A stretch of 64,000 nucleotides of DNA from Eudorina sp. 2006-703-Eu-15 (Eukaryota > Chlorophyta > Chlorophyceae > Chlamydomonadales > Volvocaceae): NCBI GenBank assembly GCA_003117195.1, contig BDSI01000105.1, positions 400,867 to 464,866 on the forward strand, given 5' to 3'. Positions 11,136-22,010 of the stretch are shown here, one piece after another. Under the pieces are notes generated by a model, which had not been told where the DNA came from, did not search any database, and was given only the letters and a program-made list of their open reading frames with translations. The stretch's first letter is position 1, and every line of letters begins with the position of its first letter. Position numbers and translations under genes: made by a program.

Positions 11136-14100
11136 ATGGCAAACATGGAAACAGGAGCCTTACTGCGAACTGCATTATTACGAAATGTGCTGTCCTCCCT
11201 CGAACAGCCGCTGGACCCTCGACGCACAGCCGCCATCTCAGAGCAGCTCGTTGGAAATGGGCTCTTAACAGCCGGCCCAGATGCCATTCAAGGCGGAAAT
11301 TGGGCGCCCGTCACAGAGCTTCAGGGCAAACTGGTGGAACAGCTGCTCAAGCACTTGACAAAGGCCGAGGTGAGGGCTCCGCCACCGCCCCGAAACCATC
11401 GCCCTGACCGCCCCCTTCGCCATGACCATTGTTCGTCTGCGCCCAAAGCGGTTGTCCATCGCTGCCACCAGTATGATAGCCGTTGAACGCCCGCTGCCTG
11501 CCCGTTACCACCTCGCGAGTCCTGCCCACCTTGCCCCACACCCATCCTTCCCCCGCCATCCCGTCACTGCGAATGCCCTGCCCAGGCCGCGTTCCGACCG
11601 GGCGCCGCCGTCCTGCTGGGCCTTGTGTGCAGCCATGTGTCTCCACGGGCCTTCCTCTCGTCGTACTCCGAGTGGGCGGCCGCTCTGCTGGAGGTGGTCC
11701 GCAAGGACTCGGGCGCCGCCCCGCGGGCGGCCGGCCTGCGCGCACTCGCGGACCTCTTCAGCAGGTACGGCATTCGTGGGTCGGCCAGCAAGTCCCATCC
11801 GAACTGAGTTGCACACACGTGTGTGCTGTGTTCCTAGGCAGGGAAGACAGGTTGGTTTGCGTGTATCTCAACTTTCGCTGGTGGTCAAAGGGCAGCTGCC
11901 TGCCGTTGGGCCCGTTGGCTGGAAAGCATGCGCCCCGACCGTTCTCCAATGGGAACCAGCGCCCCGGGCCATCAGCATCGCTGTCTGTGTGCAGCCGCAG
12001 TTGCGGTGGCAGCCACATAATCCCTCTCTCCTGCCCGTTTCCCTCCCTCCCGCCCTCCCTGTGTGTCCTCTGCCCCAACAGGATTCGGGAGCTTCTGGAG
12101 GTGCCCGGGGTGCGGCGGGACGCGTCGGGCATCGCGGGGCGCACCCTGCAGGTCGCCACCCCGCTGCTGACGGACGCAGGTGGGCGCCAGGGAGGGAACC
12201 TGGGGCGGCGGCGGCGGCGCGTGGGGAAGCCCCGGGCGGATGGGTGGAGGTGGAGGTGCGGCTGAATGGTGGAGGACTGGAGGGGAAGGAGGGCGAGCTG
12301 GCCTCAGGCGACGTGCTGCAGCCCGCGGGCGCACCAGGGCGTGCTGCGAGGGCACCTGCCCGCACACACCAGGACTTCAGGGCGTGTCGGCATGGGTGAG
12401 GGGCCATGGGGCCTGGGTCGGGTCGGGTCAGATTGGGTTTCGGAGCAGAGTGACGTCAGGGCCAGCGGTGGTGGGAGGGGGGGGTCACACCGCGCAACCA
12501 CCACGACAGGCGCCGCCCGCCCCTGCGCCGTCCAAACAGCGGATGCCGCATCCCACCTTCATGCGGGGACGCCATGAAAGCGAGAAGGGTCATGCCCTGC
12601 CCTGCCCTGCCCTGCCCATGCCCTCCCACCTGATGGCCCTCAGACTGCCAGGCGTCAGCCCTGGCGGCCGTACACTCCGTACTTCAGGCACTGCCGACCG
12701 TGGCCCGCAACCACACCGGGCCCCTGGAGCGCAGCCTCGCGGGCGTCATGGCGGCGCCCGCCTCGCCATCTGCCGTACGCGCCGCCGCCGCCGCCGCTCT
12801 GGCGTTGCTTCCGCGGGCTGTCGCTGACGACGCGGCGGCATGGAGCGCCCTCATCCGCCGGGTCCTGCTGTCGCTGCACACCGCGATCGACCTGCTGATG
12901 TACCATGGCGGCGGCGGAGGCGCCGCGTCGCAGGACGGGGGCCTGGGGCAGCGGGCGCGGGAGCAGCTGGAGGCCGTTGGGCCCGGCGTCGCGGACGCGG
13001 AGGGGCTACTCGGACCCGTGGGCTTTACCAGCGGCGCGGGGCCAGCGGCAGCGGCAGCGGCGGGGGCCGCAGCGGCGGGCGGACGCCCGGACGTGACTTT
13101 GACGGTGCAGGTGAGGAGAGGGTCATGACGCGTGGGGAGGACGAGGAACCTTCGCTCCCATACCGTACCTCCGCGCCTCTCCGCTCCTCACCCCCGCCGC
13201 CCCCTCCGCTCCGCGCCTCCCGGCTGCTCACCCTGCCCGCCGGCCCCTCCGCCCCGCAGGTGACCTCCGCGCTGCTGGAGCTGCTGGTGAGGCTGGTGGG
13301 CCGCGGCTCCACCTCACCGGTGCCGGTGCCCGCCCACGCCATCCTGCTGCTGGTCATGAGGGTGGTCCGGATGGACGCGGCGGGTGAGGAGGGCGAGGCG
13401 TGCCCGGGGTCCCGGTCTCTATCCCCGGGGGCCCCGTCTCTATGCCCCGGGGCTCTTTTTCTATGCCCGGGGCCCGTTCGCTAAGCCCGGGGCTCGTTGG
13501 CAGGGAAGGATGCAGGGACGCGGACTCAGTGGTCGGGATCTAGGCCATCTGCGCGGGCGGGTCGTCCCTGCGTCCGCTAGGAAGCAGCAGTACGCAGCTG
13601 ACCCATGGGACTTGCTGCCACGAACGGAACCCAGGACTGCAGTCGCCCAGCAGTCGTCCAGCATGGGAATGGACTCGGGTTCCCACAACCCATGCTCCGA
13701 GACCACCCGGCGGGTGGATCTCGACTCGTTGCGCCCTTAACCCCCCACCATGTTACCTGGCCGACCGTCCCACCCTGGCGTTCACTGGTCGCCACCATCA
13801 CACCAAACCCCAAACCTCAAACCCACAGCACGCGCGCTCCGCGCCCCCACCGATCGCAGTGCTGCTGGCGCCGGGCCGCGCCGCCCCCTCCGCCTCCGCC
13901 CAGTGCGAGGTGCTGGCGCTGCTGCCCGACCTGCACGTGAGCGGCTGGGAGCTGCTGGGGCTGACGGCGCGGGTGGTGCGGGGCGGCCTGATGCCGCTGA
14001 CGGCGCTGGTGGGAAGGCTGCTGGCGGAGCACCTGCGCAGGTGAGGGGGCCGGTGCGGGGGAAAGAGTGCTGTGAGGGGGCCGCAGGGGTCCGGGAGGGG

Positions 14101-16006
14101 CGCGATGAGGTTCCCGTAGGGGCCCGGGAGGGGTCGGAATGGTGGGATGGGGGGCCCGTAGGGGGCCGGGAGGGCGCGGTGATGGACCGGTAGGTCGCAT
14201 GGGCGGTGGAGGGACGGCATGGTGGGGTGGTGGATCCCACCGGACTTATGTATCCTGTTGTGAGGATGGAATGTTTTTGTTTCCTTGCGCTGCTGGCAAG
14301 ACCTGGCACCCAACTACACCGCAACGCCTTTGTTGTCGTCATTGCCGCCCTCACCCTCCCTCTCCCAAAGGATCAAGGCCGGCGGCGCTGGCGGCCTGGC
14401 GGTGTCCATGCCCGCGCCGGTGCGGGCCAGTCTGTACCGGTCAACCACGGCCGTACTGCGCGTCGGCGGCTTCGCGGCGGGGCGGTACATGTCCGCCGAG
14501 ATTGCGGGTACCCTCATTACGGAGCTGTACGGCCTCAGCGCCACGCAGCAACAGGAGCGATCCAAGGCGCCGTTGTACGGCGGCGGCGCCGCCGCCGCAG
14601 GCACGGGCTTGGGCAAGGGCGCACGGACGGGTGGCCTTCTTCCGGGTGCGGCGCCGCCGGCAAAGAAGGCCAAGACGTCCGCCGCCGACCCGCTGGCGGC
14701 GTTCGATGTCGCGACGGCGGCGGTTGCGGCGGCGGCGCTGGCGCCGGTGGCGTCGCCTGCCGACGTCGACGCGCAGCGTGCCGCGCTCGAACTGGCGGAA
14801 GCCCTGCTGCAAGTGTACGGCCCCGCGCTGCCATCCGACCTGCGCGGCCAGCTCGATGCGCTGTCGTACCACATGGCTGCCGTACTGGGGGAGGCGTCGT
14901 ACCGCGCCGCCAGGAGCCCGGGCGCGGCCGCCGCGGCGCACGCCGCCGACCTGGCGGCGCTGCGCGTCGCCGCCACCCGCAGCCTGGTGGCGAGCCTGGC
15001 GGCGCCCTGGCCCACCCGGCACCCGTTCCTGTCCGAGGGCCTGCAGCTGCTGTCGACAGGCGCCAGCGGCGCCGGCGGTGCGGCGCTGGCCGCGGTGTGT
15101 TCGGAGGGCCTGCTGGCGCTGGAGGCCCTGCTGCGGCCCCGCAGCGTCCCACATGCGTGGACAGCCAGGATGGGCGGCGGCGGAATCGGCGCCGGCGGCG
15201 GCGCCGCCGCCGGCGACGCGGGGCAACTGCCCCGGCCGCGGCTGTGGAGCATGCTTGAACCCGTGGCGCCGCAGCTTCCACCGCCAGCGGCGGCGGTGAC
15301 GGCGACCGGGCCAGATGTGGTTGCGCCGCCCAGTAACGGTACCGCACCGTCGTCGTCCGTCCCGGCGGCGACGGCCCAGCAGCCGGCGGCGGCGGCAGCG
15401 CCGGACGCATCTCCGGCAGTCGCTAGAGGGGATGCGATGGAGGTGTGTGGCGGCGGTTCAGGCGGTTCAGGGGCGCAGGAGGCAGCGGCCGCCGCGGAGG
15501 CTGTGCCCTCCGCCGCCGCCGGCTCCAAAAAGCAACCACTGACGGCATCGAAAGGGAAGGACAAGGGCAAGAAGGACAAGGGCAAAACGGACAAGACCGG
15601 CAAAGAGAAGGGACCTCCTGCAGCGCAGACGACTCCTGCCGCTGCCACTCCTGCTGCTACTGCAGCGCAGCAGGGGAAGAAGGCGCTGGTGCCCGCGAGC
15701 GCGACCGGCAAGCGGGCGGCCGCAGATGCGATGGGAGCGGATGATGGCCAGATCGCACCGGGTACAGGGGCGGCCGCGAAGGGGCTCTCCACACCAGCAG
15801 CAGCACAAGCAGTAGCACCAGGAGCGGCCGCAGCAGCAGCAGCAGCACCCGCGGCAGCCCAGCCCGCCGGAGCTGCGCAAACTCCGCGTCCTGCCCCTGC
15901 CATGGCGGCTGCTGCGGCCCCGGTCTTCGGTGATGAGAGCGAAGACAGCGAGGGCGCCTTGCCGGAGATCGATTCGGGGAACGACGACAGCGACGGGGAT
16001 GAGTGA
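11136..16006 (+). CDS. PELP1: PELP1/RIX1-type pre-rRNA processing protein (7 exons, 972 residues)
   Basis: This is probably the algal counterpart of PELP1/Rix1, a scaffold of the Rix1 (PELP1-TEX10-WDR18) complex used in 60S ribosome maturation in the nucleolus and nucleus. Exons 11136-11369, 11586-11764, 12082-12179, 12644-13110, 13260-13383, 13860-14040 and 14371-16006 join with matching phases into one 972-codon frame. The first 500 or so residues are helical and ARM-like, with segments resembling PELP1 in order: a Leu-rich N-terminus, ALAAVHSVLQALPTVARN, VPVPAHAILLLVMRVV, CEVLALLPDLHVSGWELL and VRASLYRSTTAVLRV. A PPAKKAKTS basic patch (likely nuclear signal) follows. The tail is low-complexity, Lys-rich (KGKDKGKKDKGK) and finally acidic (SEDSEGALPEIDSGNDDSDGDE region), as in the family. 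The ATG follows a TATA box by 66 bp. The assignment rests on segment order and tail composition, not on a search. Confidence 0.8.
13400..13500. repeat. Intronic GCCCGGGG(n)TCTCTAT repeats
   Basis: About five degenerate units (ccccggggccccgtctctat type) sit directly after the donor at 13384 in the fifth intron of the PELP1-like gene. Similar G-rich cggtaggggcccggg units lie in the next intron, near 14045-14190. Confidence 0.7.
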
Positions 16007-16677
16007 AGGCGACTAGGGATTTCGGACGGGTGAGGGAGGTTGAAATGCCGTTAAGATAGAGTCGATGTCACTGGATGGGACTGCTGTGTTGACGGTTGAC
16101 CTGGAGAGGGCGTTGATTAAGGACGGGGTTTGCATGTTCCGGAGAGGGCGGAGGCGAGCTGCCGTGCTGCCTTCTAAAACGATCATGCCTGCTCCTGTGC
16201 AGCGTGCGGCTGCCACGATTCCTGTCGGGTCAACATGGTGAGGTCGGAGGAGGAAAAGCCCAAAGGAGTTCCCGCGGTGGTGGTGCGAACACGGTGAGGC
16301 GGGCTGGTGTGAAAGACGACCCAAGGCGATCGATTGCGCTATGTTTACACAGCCAGCTCCTCCCTGCGCATCCCGGTCGGCGTGGACTGTCTTCCCATCG
16401 GAAGACATGCATCGGATTTCCGCCCTGCACGGACCGCACTAGAACACTCCGCCCAGCCCTTGGGAATCCGCCATCAAGACAGGTCATCCAATGTCCACAA
16501 GCCATCCAATAGCGTCACCTTCACGTCCATTCCGAATCGAGTACTACCGGGCGAGCTCCCAATCTACATGCATTTGCTGATGGATGTACATATATACCGT
16601 CCTTAGTAGCTACAAAAATACTTCAACGCACAGCGACCCACGTGCCACTATTATGTGTTGAAGTGTCCTTGGTGAGG
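16007..16677. other. Intergenic, convergent 3' flanks
   Basis: This stretch lies between the stop of the PELP1-like gene and the stop of the minus-strand secreted-protein gene. It probably holds both 3' UTRs. I see no conserved frame, RNA gene or repeat. The left limit of the large inverted repeat falls at about 16672, directly after the stop codon of the minus-strand gene. Confidence 0.6.
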
Positions 16678-19265
16678 CTAGTGTGGGCCGCCAGAGGCCG
16701 CCGGCTGTGACACGACTGACGGAAATGGCGACGGCGACCGCGACCGCGACGGCGACGTCTGGCGCGGGGGCGAGCGCTGCTGTGGGTGCTTGCATGGGCA
16801 GTACGTCACCTCAAACCTGGTGTAGGCCCAGTTGGTGGTGGACTGGGGGCACACCGTGTTGCCCGGGTCGTTCGCCTGCACCCAGTCGGCGCCCGACCAC
16901 ACCGGCGGGTTCAGCCCCAGGTAGTCCTGCAGCTGGGCCATCATGTACAGCGTCAGGGGCCTGCACGGCTTGAGCATGGAGGTCAGGTTGCCGTACAGGA
17001 AGCCCAGGGGACCCACGCCGACGGTCCTGTTGATCCAGGCAGGCACACCCGCGTTCTGCAGGAAGTTGGGCGGCTGGCAGGCGGAGCGCTTCCTGCCGTA
17101 CAGCTCCCTGAACACTGTCTCATTGACGGTCAGCAGGAACATCAGGGCGTTCTGCGGCGGTGTGCCGATGCCCGTCCAGTTGACCGCCCACACGGGCTGG
17201 CCGCTCTCCACTGCCGCCGACATGCTCAGGTTCCAAGTGACGTTCATGGTAATCACCGACGGCGACACCGGCTGCATCGTCCAGCCGTTGAGGGCGGGGG
17301 TGACGATGGTGTCCGTGTACACGCCGTTGCGGCTGAGCAGCAGGCGGCTGTCGCTGCAGGTCGGGGGCGGCGGCAGGGGCGGCGCGGGCGGCGACGGACG
17401 AGGCGGCGGCGACTGCGGCGCGCAGGGGCAGTACATGGCCGTGACCTGTGTATAGCCCCAGCTGGTGGGGGAGTCGGGGCAGAGGCGGTTGGTCGGGTCG
17501 TTGGCGCGCACCCAGTCGGCAGCCGCCCACAGTGTCTGCGGCTGCTGGAGGCCCGCCACTGCCGCGGTGATCTTTGCGACCAGGTAGACTGTGAAGGGCT
17601 GGCAGGGCTTGAGGGCGACCAAGTTGGAGCGCAGCGTGTAGATGGACTTGCCCACGTTGACCCCGGCATGCAGGTCATTGAAGGCGGGCGGCAGCCACGC
17701 ACTCTGGGGCGGCTGGCAGCCCCTGGAGCCGTTGTACAGCGCCCGCCACTCCGTCTCGGTGAAGAAGTTGAGCTGCACCGTGGCGTCGTCCAGGTCCGTG
17801 ACGTTGAGGTACCAGTTGGGGTAGCCGCCCATCGTGAGGCGCCACAGCATGTTCCACGACGCATTCAGCTTGATGGCCGAGGTGGAGGACACGGCCGCCG
17901 AGGTGCTGCTGAGCCGCACCGGCAGGTCAATACCCCGGATGGGGAGGCCGTTGGCGCCAAGCAGCTGGAGGGCCTCGCCGCATGAGGACGTCGGAGGCGC
18001 CAGGGCGGGTTGGGCTGAGGGCGCCTGCTGCTGCTGCGGCTGCTGCTGCTTGGGCGACGGCATCGGGGTTGACGCGGCCAGCTGGCGGGTCCCGTGGGCG
18101 GTGCTGATGAGCCAGCAGAAGCTGACGAGCGCCGTGACTGCGGCGGCCGCCAAACGCTGGGGTGGAGGTCGTCGTATCCGCTGGTGATTGTTGGCCATGC
18201 TTGCTCTCCGCGTGGTTGACGCCCCTGCGAGCATGACGCCGTGTATGTGGTGGCCCCTTGCTGTCAGCGCGGATACGAGGTTCAGTGGCGCGAATGAAGA
18301 GGAGCAGCAGTGAAACGCTTTGACACACGCCATTTGCCCCAAGTCATGGGTGCGGGGTGCTTCATGTCATCCAACCACCACGGTGGGGCCTTGTTTGGCG
18401 CCGGTAAGGTCTTTTCCTTGCGATTCGGACATGGCCATAGAAGCCAAAAGCATGCCTCAGGGCCGCTGTACCATCCGCTTCACTAGGAATACTTTTATGA
18501 GGACATGACCGGTGCCGAGCCCTTGGCTCACCTGTGTAAGCAAGAGTGTGTCGGTGACGACGAAGAACGTGCACTTGGTTTGCACTGCGCAGGCCCCGGC
18601 TGGTCACCTGGCGCAAGGACGTGCGTCCACGAGATACGGTGTGAGCGAGCGTCTTGCGCAAGCAACCCAAATGCACGGTATGATTGCATGTCTTAACAAA
18701 CACAACTAGGAGGAAAGAAAGCTCACCTTGATCCCGGTGGAGCACTGCGGCTGGTTGCTCGGCTCGCTCGGCATGTTTGTGCGACGCGAATTGCGCCGCT
18801 GCTCTTTTCCTCTCTTTTATGGGGAGGAGGCAGGTGCAAGGCGTTGGTTCTCCTTAATTGCTGATTTCTATGCGCTTGTTGCTGCTTGTCACCGATTTGA
18901 CAATGACGCTGATGTGTGGTTGCCGATTTATTAGGTCGACGAGTTAACTTTTCATGTAACCGTACGTTCCTGGCGAAGGTGGACGCAATCAATACGAATC
19001 TGGTCATAAAATATCACTAGTAATATTATGGAATTATGGAATGCAGCCAAGAACTCAGATGTCCGGCATGACGACACTTTTTGTTCCGTTCGTATGGTCA
19101 CACATTTATCGACTGCCTGTCGATCCCAGGCAACCAACACTTGATTAAATAAATGATGCAATATAATAGTATATTATACCATTGTAGTATGACGACGTAT
19201 GGCCGTGAGAAAGTGTTGTCATGCACGGCGGCGGGACACGGCCAACATCCGCGCGCGCTGTCAGT
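16672..19265. repeat. Left arm of large inverted repeat
   Basis: The reverse complement of this segment matches 26190-28798. Identity exceeds 99 percent through the secreted-protein gene and its near upstream region. It falls to about 85 percent across 18420-18690, then to patchy matches: cgttcctggcgaaggtgg at 18963 versus 26530, gcgactgcctgtcgatccca-like at 19112 versus 26365, and gggacacg..catccgcgcgc at 19233 versus 26195. The outer edge is sharp, a few bases after the stop codon. Confidence 0.85.
16678..18198 (-). CDS. Secreted two-domain cysteine protein, copy 1 (extracellular-matrix-like)
   Basis: A 506-residue single-exon protein. The ATG at 18198 was chosen because a signal peptide follows at once (basic start, then LAAAAVTALVSFCWLISTAHG); an in-frame upstream Met would add 48 unlikely residues. 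A Pro/Gln linker leads to two related domains of about 190 residues. These are joined by a Pro-rich linker (SPPPRPSPPAPPLPPPP), a form typical of volvocine cell-wall glycoproteins. Each domain has the same cysteine plan: an N-terminal Cys, CQPP, KPC[QR]P, a CP pair after ANDP, and a final YCPC. Several N-x-S/T sites occur. The C-terminus is Ser/Pro/Arg-rich. It resembles pherophorin-type matrix proteins in layout, but I do not see the pherophorin signature, so the domain family is unnamed. It is the near-identical partner of 27294-28790. Confidence 0.8.
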   Translation of the reverse strand: MANNHQRIRRPPPQRLAAAAVTALVSFCWLISTAHGTRQLAASTPMPSPKQQQPQQQQAPSAQPALAPPTSSCGEALQLLGANGLPIRGIDLPVRLSSTSAAVSSTSAIKLNASWNMLWRLTMGGYPNWYLNVTDLDDATVQLNFFTETEWRALYNGSRGCQPPQSAWLPPAFNDLHAGVNVGKSIYTLRSNLVALKPCQPFTVYLVAKITAAVAGLQQPQTLWAAADWVRANDPTNRLCPDSPTSWGYTQVTAMYCPCAPQSPPPRPSPPAPPLPPPPTCSDSRLLLSRNGVYTDTIVTPALNGWTMQPVSPSVITMNVTWNLSMSAAVESGQPVWAVNWTGIGTPPQNALMFLLTVNETVFRELYGRKRSACQPPNFLQNAGVPAWINRTVGVGPLGFLYGNLTSMLKPCRPLTLYMMAQLQDYLGLNPPVWSGADWVQANDPGNTVCPQSTTNWAYTRFEVTYCPCKHPQQRSPPRQTSPSRSRSPSPFPSVVSQPAASGGPH

Positions 19266-20014
19266 CCTGCAGACCGAGTGTGACTCCCGTACCGCCCCAG
19301 AGTGGTTGGGCGAGATAGGCCGAGCCCAGTCACAAACAAACGCCGAATAGTCCTCTACCATCCGGCTCAACCTGGGCTTCCATAGCCTCGATCCCCAACC
19401 ACCCGCGGGGAGACCCGCGTACCCCGTCTCGCGCCCCCTTGATCGCCCGCGAGGTAAGAAAGCCGCACCTACATACCCGCGCCGCCCCCGGGCACCGGCC
19501 ACAGGACGGTGTACGCCCGGACGCGGTAGCGGGGCGAGCGCGGCGAGGCCGCTCCGGCGAGCGGCCCGGGCTCAAACAGCGGTGGAGACAGCGGCAGGTC
19601 CCACTGATCGACGATGGGCAGGCGCCGCAGCAGGGCTTGCCACCACCTCGGCCACACCGGCAGGATCATCACGCAGTACGGCTGCTCGGCGAGGACCTTC
19701 GCCACCACCCGCCCGGCCAGACTGAAAGGCGGGTTGATGTACAGGAGGGGCCGCGAGGCCCCCGCTGGGGGTGCCCAGTCCCGCGCGAACGCGTCCACCC
19801 CGAGGCGCCCGGGGTTCCAGGTGGCAGAGTAGAAGGCGCCCGGCACCCGGGTGGAGTAAACGTCCGCGAAGCAGTCCAGCGTGGGCTGCCGGCCAGACAG
19901 AGTGTACCGACGCCACAGCGCAGAGTACACCGCGTCTCGGAGCCGCCACTGGGATAGGTCCAGCTCTCATCCGCTCGCCGCTGAGCATCCGCCGTCCGGG
20001 GAAACCACACGGTC

Positions 20015-20070
20015 TCCACCTCAACGCCCATGCGAGCGCTCTCCACCTCAACGCCCATGCGAGCGCTCTC
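20015..20070. repeat. 27-bp tandem duplication in RNase H tail
   Basis: Two copies of a 27-bp unit containing caacgcccatgcgagcgctc are in frame and duplicate the residues ESARMGVEV in the DIRS-like polyprotein. Confidence 0.85.
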
Positions 20071-20619
20071 CATGAGGACGTCCGCAACCCGGTACAGGCA
20101 TTCGTTGGCCCCTTCCATGCCCAACAGGCAGAGGCTGGCCACCTGTGAACCAGCTTTCCCCTCAACAGCTCCGGGTGAGTGCTGCCCAGCCATCGCAACG
20201 CATGGTACACGGTAGCCAGCTCCCGCTCCGTGGTGCCGAAGGTACCCGCTTGCATGCGAGCCAGCTCCAGTCCCGTGAAGGTTACCCGCATGACGGCGCT
20301 CCCCAACTCACCCCTTGGGAGGAACGCGGCGAAAGCCCGCTCGGACGCGTCTCCGGCCACGCGAATGAGCAGAACGGGGCCGGCGTTCCACCAGGGTTTG
20401 CCGTTGCAGGCGTCAAGCAGCCGCAGGAACACCCGAGCGGCCTCCAACACCGCCGCCGGCTCTCCGACGGCGGAGTCCCAATCGGCGAGCCCCTGGAGGG
20501 TGCGACCAACCAGCCTGCTGTCCAGCGGGGCCAACGAGACCGTGACGGACATGGACATGATCTTGCCTGCCACGCGCGCCACCTGGCGGTGCGTCAGCTC
20601 CGGGGCCGAGGAGAGCTCG

Positions 20620-20750
20620 TCCACCAAGGCGCGCAACCCGTCCACCAAGGCGCGCAACCCGTCCACCAAGGCGTGCAACCTGTCCACCAAGGCGCGCAAC
20701 CCGTCCACCAAGGCGCGCAACCCGTCCACCAAGGCGCGCAACGCGTCCAC
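20620..20750. repeat. 21-bp in-frame minisatellite inside the RT gene
   Basis: Six tandem 21-bp units (tccaccaaggcgcgcaacccg) start at 20620, 20641, 20662, 20683, 20704 and 20725. On the minus strand they encode repeated DGLRALV. One unit carries two changes (gtgcaacctg). The unit length is a multiple of three, so the RT frame stays open through the array. Confidence 0.95.
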
Positions 20751-21244
20751 CTTCTCTGCCGGGACCTCGAACGCCTGGCGCTCGGCGTTCACGATCATGC
20801 CCAGGAACCGGACCCGCTGGGAGGGCACGAAGCGGCACTTCTTGAAACCCAGAGTGAAGCCCAGGGAGACCATCAGGAGCACCACCGTACGGCACAGGAA
20901 CTTAGCCCGAGCCTGGCCAAGCGCATGGTCGTCGATCAGGAACGTCAGCCTCACGCCCCGTTCACGCAGTGGCAGGAAGACCTCCAGCTTGAGGGCCGTG
21001 TACACGTGGCAAGCCGAGGAGACCCCGAAAGGCAGGTGGGGCCAGTAGTAAAGGCGGTCCTGCCAGGCGATGGCCAGGAAACGGAACGAATCCGACTGCA
21101 TGGAGACCTGCCAATAACCCGATTTGTCGTCGGTGGCGTACATATGGTCACCCCGCCGAACATAGTGGGTCAGGTCCACCAGCCGCTCGTTGCGCAGCTG
21201 CGCAGGGGCCGGTACTTAATGGAGGCGTTGATGTACATCGGGTT

Positions 21245-21359
21245 GAGGTGTGGAGGCGTCTTGCCGCCTCGGCGGTGGGGCCTGCTGGGGCTTGCCCTGG
21301 TATACACCGGTGATTCCCTTTGGGGTCCGCTGTAACGTTCATTCATTCATTCGTTCATT
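21245..21359 (+). mobile_element. 115-bp SINE-like retroposon with 9-bp target-site duplication
   Basis: The insert is flanked by direct repeats catcgggtt at 21236-21244 and 21360-21368. It interrupts the DIRS-like RT frame. It ends with ggggtccgctgtaac followed by a (ttca)n tail, the usual form of a retroposed 3' end. The same 14-base end recurs elsewhere in this window (52315-52367 and 54575-54645). It may be a true SINE or a heavily 5'-truncated LINE. Confidence 0.75.
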
Positions 21360-22000
21360 CATCGGGTTCATGCACAGCCGTAGCTTGGAGCGTTGCTCAA
21401 CCACCCGGAGCCCATTCACCACCGTGGAGGGGGGGGTACGGGAAATCCCACTCACGGACGACGCCCTGCCGCAGACAGAGCTCCATCTCCGAGGTAACAA
21501 AGACAGCGTGCTCGGAAGCACCCGCGTGATTCGGGAACTGGACCGGATGCGGCTCCGGGCCTTCCAGCAGCTGCTCGGGATCGACGCCCGGGCGGGCCTG
21601 CCGTATCATCTGCCGTACCACAAACAGTTTGGCCTGTCGCTGCGGGGAAAGCTCCTGCCCCGGGGCGTAAACTCCCACGAGCTCCAAACGCATGCCGTCT
21701 CGTACAACACGTAGAATCTGGCGAGCTGGCTCAGCGATCGTGCCCTCCCCGGCGATTCGGGAAAACGATTCCCACACCCGCCAGTGCGCCTTGAGCCGGC
21801 CCGCGCGGAAGGCATCCGGGTCAGGACATATCTGTTTGAGAGAGGCTAGGAAGTCGTCATCAGAAGACTCATCCACCGCCAGGCTGCAGTCAAGGCACTG
21901 TAGACGCCCCCAAGCGTCCTGGAGTAGCTGCATAGCGCGCGTTTGCTCGGCGTCGCTTAACGTCATGTCCGGTAGGGAAGGCAGCGTGACGCCCCGGGTT

Positions 22001-22010
22001 ACATGCTTAC
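22001..22010. repeat. Target-site duplication, left copy (LINE)
   Basis: acatgcttac here is repeated exactly at 24051-24060, flanking the LINE at 22011-24050. Confidence 0.9.

Larger units (their letters stand above)
19469..22010 (-). pseudogene. DIRS-like reverse transcriptase / RNase H / C-terminal domain, broken
   Basis: The RT core is visible: DDKSGYWQVSM, LPFGVSSACHVYT, the catalytic motif as FLIDDHAL (in place of YxDD) and GFKKCRFVPSQRVRFLGM. An RNase H with VAGDASERAFAAF and TERELATVYHALRWL follows. The frame then shifts near 20150 (into LLGMEGANECLYRVADVLM) and again near 19950, to reach TLDCFADVYSTR and NPPFSLAGRVV. An insertion at 21245-21359 separates LRLCMNPM from INASIKYRPLR. 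The N-terminal part (FPNHAGASEHAVFVTSEME) runs up to a LINE at 22011. It cannot encode a working polyprotein as read. Confidence 0.75.

Noticed and set aside
14139..15903. Alternative frames of 260-530 residues in the last PELP1-like exon
   Set aside because: The 573-codon frame is the only one that joins the upstream exons in phase and ends in the expected acidic tail.
16786..17985. 399-residue plus-strand frame (and its equivalent at 27591-28877) opposite the secreted-protein genes
   Set aside because: It is kept in both copies only because the DNA is nearly identical. The signal peptide and cysteine plan belong to the other strand.
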